DNA of 64,000 bases from Edaphobacillus lindanitolerans (GTDB lineage Bacteria; Bacillota; Bacilli; Bacillales_A; Planococcaceae), in the NCBI RefSeq assembly GCF_900156305.1, contig NZ_FTPL01000001.1, positions 62,001 to 126,000 on the forward strand, given 5' to 3'. Numbering within the stretch: position 1 is the first letter of the stretch; each line of letters starts with the position of its first letter. The notes beneath the pieces are model-generated. The model ran no database searches. It was not told where the DNA came from and saw nothing but the letters and a program-made list of their open reading frames with translations. Made by a program: the position numbers and the translations under genes. Shown one piece after another: positions 37,376 through 46,435 of the stretch.

Positions 37376-38686
37376 TCAGCTTCGTTTTCTCGTCAGGAGA
37401 CGGATCGGCGTCCCTTCGAAACCGAATGATTCACGCAGTTTGTTCTGAAGGAACCGCTCATAGGAGAAGTGCATGATCTCCGGATCGTTCACGAAGACGA
37501 CAAAAGTCGGCGGCTTTACCTGGACTTGCGTCATGTAATAAATCCTCAGCTTGCGGCCTTTGTCCGAAGGTGCCGGATTCATCGCAACCGCATCTTCAAT
37601 CACTTCGTTGAGGATGCTCGACTGAATGCGGAGTGCATGGTTTTCGCTCACCCTCTTGACGGTGTCGAGGATCTGGAATACGCGCTGCCGTGTTTTCGCC
37701 GAGACGAAGACGATCGGCGCATAGTCCAGGAACTGGAAGTTGTCCCGGATGTTTTCCGTCATCCGGTTCATCGTCTTTTCATCCTTTTCCACGGCATCCC
37801 ACTTGTTGACGACGATGATGATGCCCTTCCCCGCTTCGTGCGCATAGCCGGCAATCCGCTTGTCCTGCTCGCGGATCCCTTCCTCTCCGTTCAGGACGAC
37901 GAGGACGACATCAGATCGTTCGATCGCACGGAGCGCCCGGAGGACGCTGTACTTCTCCGTGGATTCATAGACCTTCCCTTTTTTCCGCATGCCGGCCGTG
38001 TCGATGACCTTATATTTCTGGCCGTCACTGATAAAATCACTGTCGATCGCATCACGTGTCGTACCGGCGATGTCACTGACAATGACGCGCTCCTCGCCGA
38101 GGAAGACATTGACGAGCGAGGACTTCCCTACGTTCGGGCGCCCGATGAGTGAAAAGCGGATTACATCGTCTTCGATCTCCTCTTCCGACGGTTCGGGGAA
38201 GTTCCTGGCCGCCTCGTCCAGAAGGTCACCGAGGCCGAGGCCGTGTGATCCAGAAATCGGGAAAGGTTCCCCGAAGCCGAGCGAATAAAAGTCATAGATC
38301 ATGTCGCGCATATCCGGATTGTCCACTTTGTTGACTGCCAGGACGACCGGTTTCTTCGTCTTGTACAGGATTTTGGCCACTTGCTCATCGGCAGCGGTCA
38401 CGCCTTCCCGCCCGTTCGTCAGGAAAATGATGACGTCCGCTTCGTCAATGGCGATTTCCGCCTGCTGGCGGATCTGTTCGAGGAACGGCTCGTCCCCGAT
38501 GTCGATCCCGCCGGTGTCTATGAGATTGAACTCATGGTTCAGCCAATCTGCAGAACTGTAGATCCGGTCTCTCGTGACGCCCGGGATGTCTTCGACGATC
38601 GAAATCCGTTCGCCGACGATACGGTTAAAAATCGTCGACTTGCCGACGTTCGGCCGGCCGACGATCGCTACTGTCGGTTTGTTCAT
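37376..38686 (-). CDS. der: Ribosome-associated GTPase Der (EngA)
   Basis: Double GTPase needed for 50S assembly. 436 residues: G domain 1 with GRPNVGKST (about 10-18) and NKVD, an acidic linker, G domain 2 with GRPNVGKSS (about 183-191), DTAGMRKKG and NKWD, and a KH-like C-terminal domain (about 350-432). Start at 38686 follows GGGTGGAACC; the upstream in-frame extension shows no family similarity. Confidence 0.97.
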   Translation of the reverse strand: MNKPTVAIVGRPNVGKSTIFNRIVGERISIVEDIPGVTRDRIYSSADWLNHEFNLIDTGGIDIGDEPFLEQIRQQAEIAIDEADVIIFLTNGREGVTAADEQVAKILYKTKKPVVLAVNKVDNPDMRDMIYDFYSLGFGEPFPISGSHGLGLGDLLDEAARNFPEPSEEEIEDDVIRFSLIGRPNVGKSSLVNVFLGEERVIVSDIAGTTRDAIDSDFISDGQKYKVIDTAGMRKKGKVYESTEKYSVLRALRAIERSDVVLVVLNGEEGIREQDKRIAGYAHEAGKGIIIVVNKWDAVEKDEKTMNRMTENIRDNFQFLDYAPIVFVSAKTRQRVFQILDTVKRVSENHALRIQSSILNEVIEDAVAMNPAPSDKGRKLRIYYMTQVQVKPPTFVVFVNDPEIMHFSYERFLQNKLRESFGFEGTPIRLLTRKRS

Positions 38687-39066
38687 TGGTTCCACCCTTC
38701 CGGGATCATTCCGTCCGGCCTGAGCCGGACAGGAATCATCTCGCTTCATCTTCTGCCATTATACACAAGAAAGCGGAACACTCGCCATACAAGCATGTTT
38801 AGATTCAGTGAACACTGATCCTGGCCGTCTGTATTTGGAAAGGTCCGGACCCCGCTTCCCTCGCGCAGGTCATGGAATGCGGGGAGGCCGGGGAGGCTCG
38901 GAAAATGCCATTAAACGGACAGGCCGCCGCCGGATTCCCGGGCGGCGGCTTCGTTTTCGATCCGTGTCCGATCTTTCAAGAACACGCATCCAACAAATCT
39001 GCTTCCTCTTGGAGACGGTTCCGCTGCGGATGATAAAAAACCTCGTGATCGGTTCAAGCGATGCGG
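38687..39066. other. Intergenic region between der and the DUF6584-like gene
   Basis: No convincing gene in 380 bases. It holds a der leader hairpin GTCCGGC/GCCGGAC (about 38713-38729), a -10-like TATAAT on the minus strand at 38758-38763, and a GC-rich stem GCCGCCGCC/GGCGGCGGC (38923-38949). The stem could terminate the upstream minus-strand gene but lacks a T-run on that strand; on the plus strand it ends TTCGTTTTC. Confidence 0.5.
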
Positions 39067-39540
39067 TCACCAGATCCATTGGTTGAACTGGTACACGCCC
39101 AATACGATAAAGAACAAGGTGATTAAAACCACCGAAATACAGCCGACCAAAAATAGTTTATCACCCCATGTCTCTTTGAATTCCCCAAAGTCTTCTAAAC
39201 CTTCTTTTTCGGCATCTTTCTGAATCCGCGCAACGATTTTCCTGAGTTCCGGATCGCTGATCAAGTCACAGTCCCCTTTAAATTTCACTGCCCTGGCGAT
39301 TCTCACCGGATCCTTGCCCATCGCCTTTTCAAACTCGGAACACGCCGATACCATATCCGCCGTCTTATCCAGTTCCAAATACCAATAACGGCCGGCCATC
39401 GCAGGGTATTGGAGCAAATGATAAACATCCCCCAATCTTCTCCGAAGCTTCAGTTCATTGGGATACGTAGATATCAGCCCATGCAGCCTGTCTCTTGCGC
39501 GCCCAAGATCTTGATTCTCGATATCCATCTCGATTTTCAT
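39067..39540 (-). CDS. DUF6584-like protein with C-terminal membrane segment
   Basis: About 157 residues. The N-terminal half (DLGRARDRLHGLISTYPNEL, LRRRLGDVYHLLQYPAMAGRYWYLE) fits the DUF6584 pattern of scattered immunity-like or accessory proteins. The C-terminal 25 residues form one membrane helix (VGCISVVLITLFFIVLGVY). Base composition is clearly AT-richer than its neighbours. The start at 39540 (GGGAAG upstream) is the best guess; in-frame ATGs further upstream exist. It interrupts the der-rpsA neighbourhood, so it was probably acquired. Family call from memory of the pattern, function unknown. Confidence 0.7.
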   Translation of the reverse strand: MKIEMDIENQDLGRARDRLHGLISTYPNELKLRRRLGDVYHLLQYPAMAGRYWYLELDKTADMVSACSEFEKAMGKDPVRIARAVKFKGDCDLISDPELRKIVARIQKDAEKEGLEDFGEFKETWGDKLFLVGCISVVLITLFFIVLGVYQFNQWIW

Positions 39541-39795
39541 TAATGTCTTCCCGGGTATACCCTCCAGTGCTAACACCTCCATACACATGAATGGAAAACC
39601 TAAGTCCCGTTGTTTTGCTGATAAATACGACAGGGAAGGAACGGATTCCTTTAAACAGCCGGTTTCGTATCTCGGCACCGACCATGAAGTAGCCGGTGAA
39701 CGGAAGAGCCGGGCAAGTTCTTATAGTGAAAACCGGCTACGATTCTATATGAATCTTGCGGCACAGCGTTGATGCGCGTCGGACTGCACAAAAAA
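39541..39795. other. Region upstream of the DUF6584-like gene
   Basis: About 250 bases up to the rpsA terminator with no clear gene. An open frame continues upstream of the chosen start without family similarity. TATAAG on the minus strand near 39725 could be a -10. Composition is mixed, AT-richer than the flanks. Confidence 0.4.
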
Positions 39796-39827
39796 ACGGT
39801 GATGGCCGATCTCTCTGCCATCACCGT
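39796..39827 (-). terminator. Terminator of rpsA
   Basis: Arms ACGGTGATGGC (39796-39806) and GCCATCACCGT (39817-39827), followed on the minus strand by TTTTTTTG. Confidence 0.88.
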
Positions 39828-39846
39828 CTTTTGATTTACTGTTTTA

Positions 39847-41028
39847 TCACTCGGAGAATCCTTTGAGCTTGTCTCCGATCACGTCGCTGATCGAGAAGCC
39901 TTTGTTCTCCTCGGGAAGTTCATATTCGTCGCGCTGGACTTCACGCTGTCCGCCGTCTTCACGCGGGAGCATCTCCTTGATCGACAGGGAAAGGCGCTTG
40001 TCCCCCTTGTTTACATCCAGCACCTTGACCTGGACTTCCTGGCCTTCCTCGATCACTTCATGAGGCGTGCCGATATGGTGATGGGCCATCTGGGAAATAT
40101 GGACGAGTCCTTCCACGCCCGGGAATACTTCCACGAATGCGCCGTACGAGACGATCCGCTTGACTGTACCGGTATGGACGGAGCCTTTTGGCGCCTTCTC
40201 TTCGATGTCTGCCCAAGGTCCTGGAAGCGTATCCTTGATCGAGAGCGAGATGCGCTCGTTGTCGCGGTCCACGGAAAGGACCTTGACGCTCACTTTGTCG
40301 CCTTCCTTCAGCACATCACTCACCTGGTCGACATGGCCATGGGCGACCTGGGAAATATGGACCAGCCCGTCCACGCCGCCGATATCGACGAACGCACCAA
40401 ACGATGCGATCCGCTGAACCGTTCCTTCAAGGACATCGCCGTCCTGGATGCGGTTCAGCACCTCATCCTTCATCGATTCTTTTTCGGCTTCGATGACTGC
40501 GCGGTGAGAAAGGATCAGGCGATTTTTCTCCTTGTCCATCTCGACGATCTTGAAGGTCATCTCGCGGCCTTTGTAGTCATCGAACGATTCCACATAGTGA
40601 TCTTCCACAAGGGAGGCCGGAACGAAGCCGCGCACGCCGAGATCCACGACAAGGCCGCCCTTGACGACGTCCTTGACCTCTGCAGTGATCGTCTCGCCGG
40701 AATCGAATTTCGCTTTCAGGTCGTCCCATGCAGCTTCCGCATCCACCTTGCGCTTAGAAAGAACGAAGTTCTCATTATCGTTTTCCACTTTGATGATGAT
40801 GAGTTCCAGTTCGTCTCCGACCTGGACTGCATCGGACGCCTTTTCGATATGGAGGCTTGACAATTCGCTGATCGGGATGACTCCGTCGAACGGCGCCCCC
40901 GGGATTGTCACCGTCACGGATTTGTCTTCAATTTTATCGACCGTTCCTTTTACCCGGTCTCCTTGTTTGAATTCAAGGATTTCCTGATCTTCCATGTTTT
41001 GTTCCACATTGTTCATCTCTTCACTCAT
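39847..41028 (-). CDS. rpsA: Ribosomal protein S1 homologue (four S1 domains)
   Basis: 393 residues. Four S1 RNA-binding domains can be traced at about 18-90, 107-173, 193-263 and 278-350 (e.g. GDVLEGTVQRIASFGAFVDIGGVDGLVHIS). In Bacillales this YpfD-type protein has fewer repeats than E. coli S1 and is not essential in B. subtilis. The C-terminal tail is short and acidic. The start follows GGAGGACTAGGC. Downstream of cmk-plsC with no terminator between. Confidence 0.95.
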   Translation of the reverse strand: MSEEMNNVEQNMEDQEILEFKQGDRVKGTVDKIEDKSVTVTIPGAPFDGVIPISELSSLHIEKASDAVQVGDELELIIIKVENDNENFVLSKRKVDAEAAWDDLKAKFDSGETITAEVKDVVKGGLVVDLGVRGFVPASLVEDHYVESFDDYKGREMTFKIVEMDKEKNRLILSHRAVIEAEKESMKDEVLNRIQDGDVLEGTVQRIASFGAFVDIGGVDGLVHISQVAHGHVDQVSDVLKEGDKVSVKVLSVDRDNERISLSIKDTLPGPWADIEEKAPKGSVHTGTVKRIVSYGAFVEVFPGVEGLVHISQMAHHHIGTPHEVIEEGQEVQVKVLDVNKGDKRLSLSIKEMLPREDGGQREVQRDEYELPEENKGFSISDVIGDKLKGFSE

Positions 41029-41094
41029 GCCTAGTCCTCCTCCATAAAGGTTCCTTAATCCATTTTATGCGAAACCGTTTATAAAAACAAAAAA

Positions 41095-41694
41095 TTATGC
41101 TTTTTCGGGCCGTTTTTCTTCCGAGATGAGCTTGGCGATGTGTTCCATGATCATTTCCGCCACCTCATCCGCCGAAGCCCGGCGCTCCCGGTAAGGCGTG
41201 ATATCGATCGGCCGGCCGAACCGGATCTTCACCTTCCGGAAAGGCTTGTACTGTCCGATGACCGCACACGGGACGACGACCGCATCCCCGCCCTTAAGCG
41301 CGAAGAACCCGGCACCGGACATCGGTTTGCCGAGAGTTCCGTCTTTGCTTCGCGTTCCTTCCGGAAACATTCCGACAACCCCGCCATCCTTCAGCAGTCC
41401 GAGTGCGGTCCGGACGGCGGACCTGTCGCTCAGCCCCCTCTTGACGGGGAAGACATGAAGTCCCGGAAGCAGTTTATTGAGGATGGGCGCCTCGAAAAGT
41501 TCCGCCTTTGCCATGAAGCTGACAGGTCTCGGCGCAGTGATGCCGACGGTCGGCGGATCAAGCAGGCTTGTATGATTGGCACAGAGCAGGACGCCGCCCG
41601 TTTCCGGAAAATGCTCAGTCCCCTTCACGTCGAGCCGGTAAAGGGGTTTAAGCAGCCCGTAGACGACGGACTTTGCAAAATGATAAAAGTCCAT
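41095..41694 (-). CDS. plsC: 1-acyl-sn-glycerol-3-phosphate acyltransferase
   Basis: Makes phosphatidic acid from lysophosphatidic acid at the membrane. 199 residues. The catalytic NHTSLLD (His41, Asp46) and the substrate site FPEGTRSKDG (about 109-118) are the family hallmarks. A short hydrophobic N-terminal stretch is present. One-base overlap with cmk. Complements gpsA nearby in phospholipid synthesis. In B. subtilis plsC is elsewhere; ypfB/ypfA are not seen here. Confidence 0.94.
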   Translation of the reverse strand: MDFYHFAKSVVYGLLKPLYRLDVKGTEHFPETGGVLLCANHTSLLDPPTVGITAPRPVSFMAKAELFEAPILNKLLPGLHVFPVKRGLSDRSAVRTALGLLKDGGVVGMFPEGTRSKDGTLGKPMSGAGFFALKGGDAVVVPCAVIGQYKPFRKVKIRFGRPIDITPYRERRASADEVAEMIMEHIAKLISEEKRPEKA

Positions 41695-42368
41695 CAGCCC
41701 ACCTTCTTCCCGGCAAGCCCGATGATGGCATCCGCCGCCTCTTCGATCGACATGTCGGTCGTATCGAGCAGTACCGCATCCTCCGCACGGATGAGAGGGG
41801 ACACTTTCCGCTCGCTGTCCTTTTTGTCGCGCAGGGCAATTTCGCGTGCCAGCTGCTCGGGATCCGAGTCGAATCCGCGTGCAAGGTTTTCCAGATGACG
41901 CCGTCGGGCACGCTCCTCGACGCTTGCCGTCATGAACACCTTGAGTTCCGCATCAGGGATGACGGCGGTGCCGATGTCACGGCCGTCCATGACCACTCCT
42001 CCTTCCCGTGCCATCCGGCGCTGTTCTGCCACCATGTATGCACGGACCCCGGCGTGTGCCGAGACGGCGGATACCCCGTTCGTCACCGGGGCTGTCCTGA
42101 TGACTGCGGTTACATCTTCACCATCCAGGAGGACGGTCTGGCCGTCTGCCCCCGGTTCAAGGATGATCTGGGTGCCCGGCAGCAGGGCTTCAACCTCCCC
42201 GGCCTTCTCCAAATCTATGCCCGCCTGCAGCGCCTTATACGTCAGGGCCCGGTACATTGCGCCGGTGTCGATATATGTATACCCAAGCCTGCCGGCAACA
42301 AGCTTCGCAATTGTACTTTTTCCTGCAGCCGCGGGGCCGTCGATCGCAATCCGAATCTTCATGTCCAT
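41694..42368 (-). CDS. cmk: Cytidylate kinase
   Basis: Phosphorylates CMP and dCMP. 224 residues. P-loop IDGPAAAGKSTIAK (about 7-20), DTGAMYRALTY, and VMDGRDIGTAVIPDAELKVF. The ATG at 42368 is correctly spaced from AGGAGAG; a closely following ATG is also in frame. First gene of cmk-plsC-rpsA. Confidence 0.96.
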   Translation of the reverse strand: MDMKIRIAIDGPAAAGKSTIAKLVAGRLGYTYIDTGAMYRALTYKALQAGIDLEKAGEVEALLPGTQIILEPGADGQTVLLDGEDVTAVIRTAPVTNGVSAVSAHAGVRAYMVAEQRRMAREGGVVMDGRDIGTAVIPDAELKVFMTASVEERARRRHLENLARGFDSDPEQLAREIALRDKKDSERKVSPLIRAEDAVLLDTTDMSIEEAADAIIGLAGKKVG

Positions 42369-42398
42369 CTTCAACTCTCCTATAGTCAATTCGAACCC

Positions 42399-42407
42399 AT
42401 TGTACCA
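42399..42407 (-). promoter_or_regulatory. Extended -10 promoter for cmk
   Basis: TGGTACAAT on the minus strand (TACAAT at 42399-42404), about 30 bases before cmk, no clear -35. Confidence 0.45.
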
Positions 42408-42450
42408 TAATGGCCCCCAAAGAGGCGCTTCGGGTTTGCCCCGGACAAAA

Positions 42451-42493
42451 AAACAAAGCGGCAGGGGGCGGCATCCATGCCGCTCCCCTGCCG
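42451..42493 (-). terminator. Terminator of sleB-ypeB
   Basis: Outer arms CGGCAGGGG and CCCCTGCCG (42459-42493) with inner GCGGCAT/ATGCCGC pairing; the minus strand continues CTTTGTTTTTTT. Confidence 0.9.
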
Positions 42494-42497
42494 TTCA

Positions 42498-43787
42498 TCA
42501 GTGCAGGAGTTCGTTTTTGAGCACTTCGCCGGTGTCCGTGTCGACCATGACCCGGTAAGTGTCTTTTTGGCCGCCCGTCTCTTTCGTAACGATGAGCAGG
42601 TGGCAGAGCCGCTGGACGAGTTCCCGGTTTGCAGTGTAGGCAAGTTCGCTGGAATGGACTTCCGTGCCGGCGGAGAAGAATTTGCCGGGATCGAATGGCT
42701 TGATCGGCTGAGGCTTCAAGTCTTCTTTCTGGATGTATTCCATCGAGTTCACGCCGAGAATTTCCCCGTTGTCTTTCGCCGCCTTCACCTGGATTCCGTC
42801 TGCAAACACTTTGGCGCCGGTCTTGGAGTCAATGCGGACGAATGAAAGGTGCCAGTAGTTGGAGTTCTCGCGGGATTCCTCGAAGACGACGTCTTCATAG
42901 CCCGCCTGCTTCAAAAATTGGCCAGCCTTATCACGGATCTCCGCCTCCGACAGTTTCCCCTCCCCGGCCGGGCGCTCGATGAGGAGGCTCAGCAGATGTC
43001 CGCCTTTCTTGGTGAAGTCGGCATACCCGAAGCGGACCCCGTCCTGGAACCGGATATGGTAAAACGGATACACGGCATCTTTGCGGCTTTCGCTCACATG
43101 GACGGAGGCACCCTCAAGGCCCGGGAACAGATTTTTGAACTCCCGGATCACGTCCTCCCGCTTGACCGGTTGATCCGACAGGAGCTGTAGATCCTTCTTC
43201 TTTTGTTCGTCATGTTCGCTCGTTGTGAGCGGGAAGTCGGATTCCGCATAGGTTTTCACCGCATGACCGAGATTCGCCCAGCGCTTGTCCGGCACTTCCC
43301 CCTCCATGCTCGCGAACCATTCATCCGGCCCGGTGCCGCCTGTGAACATATCTTCCGTCGCAACCGACCATTCACCCGAAAAGTCGGAAAGGTTTGCGGC
43401 GGCGTTGCCGAGGGCCTTTTCCCACTTTTCCTGAGGGATGGCGCCGCGTGACGCCAGATCCGCATAGTCACCGAGACGGGTCAGGTAGTTCATCCATTCG
43501 GTCGAGAAGTGATGGTCGAGCGGCAATGAAGACAAATTGTTCTTCATCTCGGACGAGAGCCTCCAAATATTGCCGAGCGGCTCTGCAGCCGATGACTCAT
43601 CGCGGTAAAGAAGCACTTTTCTCACTTCCCGTTCAAGGTCGGTCAGCTGTTCGGATGACTCGGACAGCTTATTGGAATATTGACCGTTGAGCAGCAGGTT
43701 CAGCTTCTCGTTTTCCGCCGATGCATTCCAGGAGAATACGGCGAGCGCGACCGTTGCATAACAGAACAGGAACAGCAGTTTTTTCAT
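42498..43787 (-). CDS. ypeB: Germination protein YpeB
   Basis: 429 residues. Needed for stable assembly of SleB in the spore. N-terminal membrane/signal segment (about 3-20), an acidic helical domain, then PepSY-like repeats in the C-terminal half (e.g. GVRFGYADFTKKGGHLLSLL, YWHLSFVRIDSKTG, DTYRVMVDTDTGEVL). ATG at 43787 preferred over 43793 on spacing from GAGGG. Nine bases after sleB, the usual bicistron. Confidence 0.94.
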   Translation of the reverse strand: MKKLLFLFCYATVALAVFSWNASAENEKLNLLLNGQYSNKLSESSEQLTDLEREVRKVLLYRDESSAAEPLGNIWRLSSEMKNNLSSLPLDHHFSTEWMNYLTRLGDYADLASRGAIPQEKWEKALGNAAANLSDFSGEWSVATEDMFTGGTGPDEWFASMEGEVPDKRWANLGHAVKTYAESDFPLTTSEHDEQKKKDLQLLSDQPVKREDVIREFKNLFPGLEGASVHVSESRKDAVYPFYHIRFQDGVRFGYADFTKKGGHLLSLLIERPAGEGKLSEAEIRDKAGQFLKQAGYEDVVFEESRENSNYWHLSFVRIDSKTGAKVFADGIQVKAAKDNGEILGVNSMEYIQKEDLKPQPIKPFDPGKFFSAGTEVHSSELAYTANRELVQRLCHLLIVTKETGGQKDTYRVMVDTDTGEVLKNELLH

Positions 43788-43796
43788 TTTCATCCC

Positions 43797-44585
43797 TCAC
43801 ATGCAGAAAATATGCTTTCCGATTGTCTTGATCTGCGGTCTTGACCAGATCCATTTGCTGGTGGCGGTCTCCGGATTGAAGTAGTAGAGCGCATTCTCGG
43901 TCGGATCCCAGCCGTTGATTGCGTCAATGGCCGCTTCCCTCGCCCGTTCGTTCGGAGTCAGCCAGATCTGGCCGTCCGCCACTGCAGTGAAAGCGAGCGG
44001 CTGGAAGATGACGCCGCTTACCGTGTTCGGAAAGTCTGCGTTTTCCACACGGTTCAGGATGACTGCGGCAACCGCGACCTGCCCCTCATACGGTTCTCCT
44101 CTTGCCTCGCCATAGACGGCATTCGCGATGAGCTGGATATCCCGGTCACTGTACCCGGCGGGAAGGTTCGCCTGCTGGCCGCCGCCGCCTTTTTTCACCT
44201 GGGCCTCCAGGGGAGTCCCGCCATAATGGGTGAACGTGTTTCCGGCCGCGATGTTGTCCATCACAAATTGTTTATGATATTTTGATACAGAAGACAGTTT
44301 GGATTTGGTGGCGCTGCCTGCCACACCGTCAATCGGGAGACCGTACGCTTCCTGGAAGTTCCGGAGCGCCCAGTACGTCCCGTAGCCGAACTTTCCGTCG
44401 ATTTTCCCTTCATACCGACCGATCCACTGGAGTCTCGCCTGAAGTTCGATGACATCGTCCCCGAATGCCCCGCGGCCGATATCCTGGCCGCTGAAGGCCT
44501 CTTTGTCCGCAGGTACCGTGAGCACGAAGGCAAGAAGCAGGGCTAATAATGCGTGTGTCTTCCTGATTGGCCGTTTCTGAGCCAA
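43797..44585 (-). CDS. sleB: Spore cortex-lytic enzyme SleB
   Basis: Lytic transglycosylase that degrades muramic-lactam cortex during germination. 262 residues. Signal peptide (basic start, hydrophobic THALLALLLAFVLTVPA), peptidoglycan-binding domain (about 42-95, GDDVIELQARLQWIGRYEGK), and a hydrolase_2 domain with NAVYGEARGEPYEGQVAVAA, containing the catalytic Glu. Start is TTG at 44585 after GAGGAGGAAG; longer frames upstream run through the prsW terminator. Confidence 0.95.
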   Translation of the reverse strand: MAQKRPIRKTHALLALLLAFVLTVPADKEAFSGQDIGRGAFGDDVIELQARLQWIGRYEGKIDGKFGYGTYWALRNFQEAYGLPIDGVAGSATKSKLSSVSKYHKQFVMDNIAAGNTFTHYGGTPLEAQVKKGGGGQQANLPAGYSDRDIQLIANAVYGEARGEPYEGQVAVAAVILNRVENADFPNTVSGVIFQPLAFTAVADGQIWLTPNERAREAAIDAINGWDPTENALYYFNPETATSKWIWSRPQIKTIGKHIFCM

Positions 44586-44627
44586 GGCACTTCCTCCTCT
44601 CTTTGGTAGGTTGTGCTCAATCTGCCC

Positions 44628-44656
44628 GAATATGAATAAAAAAATCCGGCATATGC
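44628..44656 (-). promoter_or_regulatory. Candidate sigma-G promoter for sleB
   Basis: Minus strand GCATA (44652-44656), 17 bases, CATATTC (44628-44634). It resembles the forespore sigma-G consensus. The -35 overlaps the prsW terminator stem. Confidence 0.45.
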
Positions 44657-44664
44657 CGGATTTT
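44641..44664 (-). terminator. Terminator after prsW
   Basis: Perfect palindrome AAAATCCGGCAT/ATGCCGGATTTT, with a T-run on the minus strand. It includes the last base(s) of the prsW stop codon. Confidence 0.85.
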
Positions 44665-45346
44665 AGCGGATCGCCCGCTGCTCCTCTATATATCGGTCGA
44701 TCGTCAGGAGATGTGCCCGTTTTACTTTCGTCAGGGCGAACCACCAAAGGAACAGCATGAACGGGACGAGCAGGTACAGATTATACGTCCCGCCTGCCTG
44801 GAGAATGGCGTTGTAGATGAAATGGAGTCCGAACGCGCTGAGGAGCGACATGAACAGCATCGGCCTCGTGGAGGTCTCCTGGACGAACTTCGCCTGCCCG
44901 AGGTAATACCCCATCACGACGCCGAACAGCGCATGGCTTGAGACGGGCAGCAGCGCCCGCATCAAAGCCTGATCCATGCCGAATGTGAGAAGATAGAGGA
45001 TGTTTTCGACGGTGGCAAAGCCGAGAGACACCGACGCGCCGTACAGAATCCCGTCATACGGATCCTGGAAACCCACATGCCGGTAGACGACGATGAAGAG
45101 GACGAGCCACTTGAAGAATTCTTCAAGGCCGCTTGTAAACAAGGTTTCACGGAAAAAGTCGGAATGGAATACCCCCTCCTCCTCAAACACGAATTGGATG
45201 AAGAGGATCGGGAATGTAAGGAACATGCCATAAATATAAGAATGAAAAAGATTCTTGGAAGGTTCTTTCTGAATCTGTTTGCGTAAATAGAAGTAACTGA
45301 ACAATGCCAGGCCGGGGGCGATCGCCACCGTCAACAGCATAAACAT
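44663..45346 (-). CDS. prsW: Intramembrane protease PrsW
   Basis: Site-1 membrane protease that in B. subtilis cleaves anti-sigma-W. 227 residues with about seven hydrophobic segments. Catalytic-motif glutamates sit in GLEEFFKW (about 73-80), the ATVEN segment (about 111-115) and histidines in SSHALFG and LHFIYN. The substrate here is unknown; the window contains a different anti-sigma factor, RsiX. Next to sleB-ypeB as in B. subtilis. Confidence 0.94.
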   Translation of the reverse strand: MFMLLTVAIAPGLALFSYFYLRKQIQKEPSKNLFHSYIYGMFLTFPILFIQFVFEEEGVFHSDFFRETLFTSGLEEFFKWLVLFIVVYRHVGFQDPYDGILYGASVSLGFATVENILYLLTFGMDQALMRALLPVSSHALFGVVMGYYLGQAKFVQETSTRPMLFMSLLSAFGLHFIYNAILQAGGTYNLYLLVPFMLFLWWFALTKVKRAHLLTIDRYIEEQRAIR

Positions 45347-45378
45347 GGAGCGCCCCCCTTTCTACAGGCATCAGGCCA

Positions 45379-45388
45379 ATTATAACAC
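45379..45388 (-). promoter_or_regulatory. Extended -10 for prsW overlapping the ansA -10
   Basis: Minus TGTTATAAT (TATAAT at 45379-45384) and plus TATAAC (45381-45386) share the same bases, so the two divergent promoters would overlap. -35 boxes are weak on both sides. Confidence 0.4.
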
Positions 45389-45415
45389 GGCGCAGCCGGC
45401 CAGGAGGTTAAATAT

Positions 45416-46390
45416 ATGAAGAAAACCCTTTTGCTCATTCACACGGGCGGGACCATTTCGATGACGACCGATGAAGCGGGCTCGGTCTCTCCCGCACAAT
45501 ACAACCCGATCATGGGTGAGTTTGCGAAATTGGATGTGCTTGGCGATATCATCGAAATGGAGGCATTCAACCTCCCGTCCCCCCATATCACTCCCCGGCA
45601 TATGCTGGAGCTCAAGCTGCTCATCGAGAGGACGGCGGCCAGTCAGACAATAGACGGCGTCGTCATCACCCATGGGACAGATACACTGGAGGAGACCGCA
45701 TTTTTCCTCGACCTGACCCTAGACGGACAGATACCCGTCGTGCTCACCGGCGCAATGAGAAGTGCGGACGAAATCGGTTCGGACGGAGTCCATAACGTTT
45801 TGTCTGCAATCCGGGTCGCATCCGACGATGAATCGCGCGGAAAGGGGGTCCTCGTCGTCCTGAATGATGAGATCCATACCGCACAGAACGTCACCAAGAC
45901 ACACACCTCCAACGTCTCGACTTTCCAGAGCCCGCAATACGGGCCGATTGGACTGGTGGCAAACGGGCATGTCCATTTCCATCATGCGCCGCTCTCCAGG
46001 CCGCATTTCGAGATCGGCGAAATCGGCGGACCCGTCGCCCTGCTGAAAGTGTATGCAGGCATGGATTCTGAATTCCTCATCCACTCCGCAGCAGCCGGGT
46101 ACGCAGGCGTCGTCCTTGAAGGGCTCGGCCAGGGCAATGTACCGCCGTCCGTCCTGCCGGGCATCCGCAGGCTGCTGGAGGAGGACATACCGGTCGTTCT
46201 TGTATCCCGCTGCTTCAACGGCATCGCCCAGCCGGTCTACGGCTACGAAGGCGGCGGCCGGATGCTAGAGGAGGAGGGCGTCATCTTCGCACACGGGCTG
46301 AGCGGCCAAAAGGCCAGGCTTCAGCTGCTCATCGCCCTCTCCGCCGGACTCCCGGTCGAAGAAATCGCAAAATCCTTAAAGGGACATTAA
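45416..46390 (+). CDS. ansA: L-asparaginase
   Basis: Hydrolyses asparagine to aspartate and ammonia. 324 residues, bacterial type I/II fold. First catalytic threonine in HTGGTISM (about 9-16) and second in THGTDTLEETAFF (about 85-97), with the Lys in the GAMRSADE region nearby. No signal peptide, so cytoplasmic. SD GGAGG at 45403-45407. One of few plus-strand genes, divergent from prsW and convergent with ypdA. Confidence 0.95.
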   Translation: MKKTLLLIHTGGTISMTTDEAGSVSPAQYNPIMGEFAKLDVLGDIIEMEAFNLPSPHITPRHMLELKLLIERTAASQTIDGVVITHGTDTLEETAFFLDLTLDGQIPVVLTGAMRSADEIGSDGVHNVLSAIRVASDDESRGKGVLVVLNDEIHTAQNVTKTHTSNVSTFQSPQYGPIGLVANGHVHFHHAPLSRPHFEIGEIGGPVALLKVYAGMDSEFLIHSAAAGYAGVVLEGLGQGNVPPSVLPGIRRLLEEDIPVVLVSRCFNGIAQPVYGYEGGGRMLEEEGVIFAHGLSGQKARLQLLIALSAGLPVEEIAKSLKGH

Positions 46391-46401
46391 ACTGAAACGG
46401 A

Positions 46402-46435
46402 AAAACGGATACCCGGCAGGCCGGATATCCGTTTT
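46402..46435. terminator. Bidirectional terminator between ansA and ypdA
   Basis: Arms AAAACGGATACCCGG and CCGGATATCCGTTTT around 46402-46435 (one mismatch), T-runs on both strands. Confidence 0.88.

Noticed and set aside
38686-38702. GGGTGGAACC near der as a T-box antiterminator remnant
   Set aside because: It is simply the ribosome site region of der; no T-box specifier stem or terminator is present.
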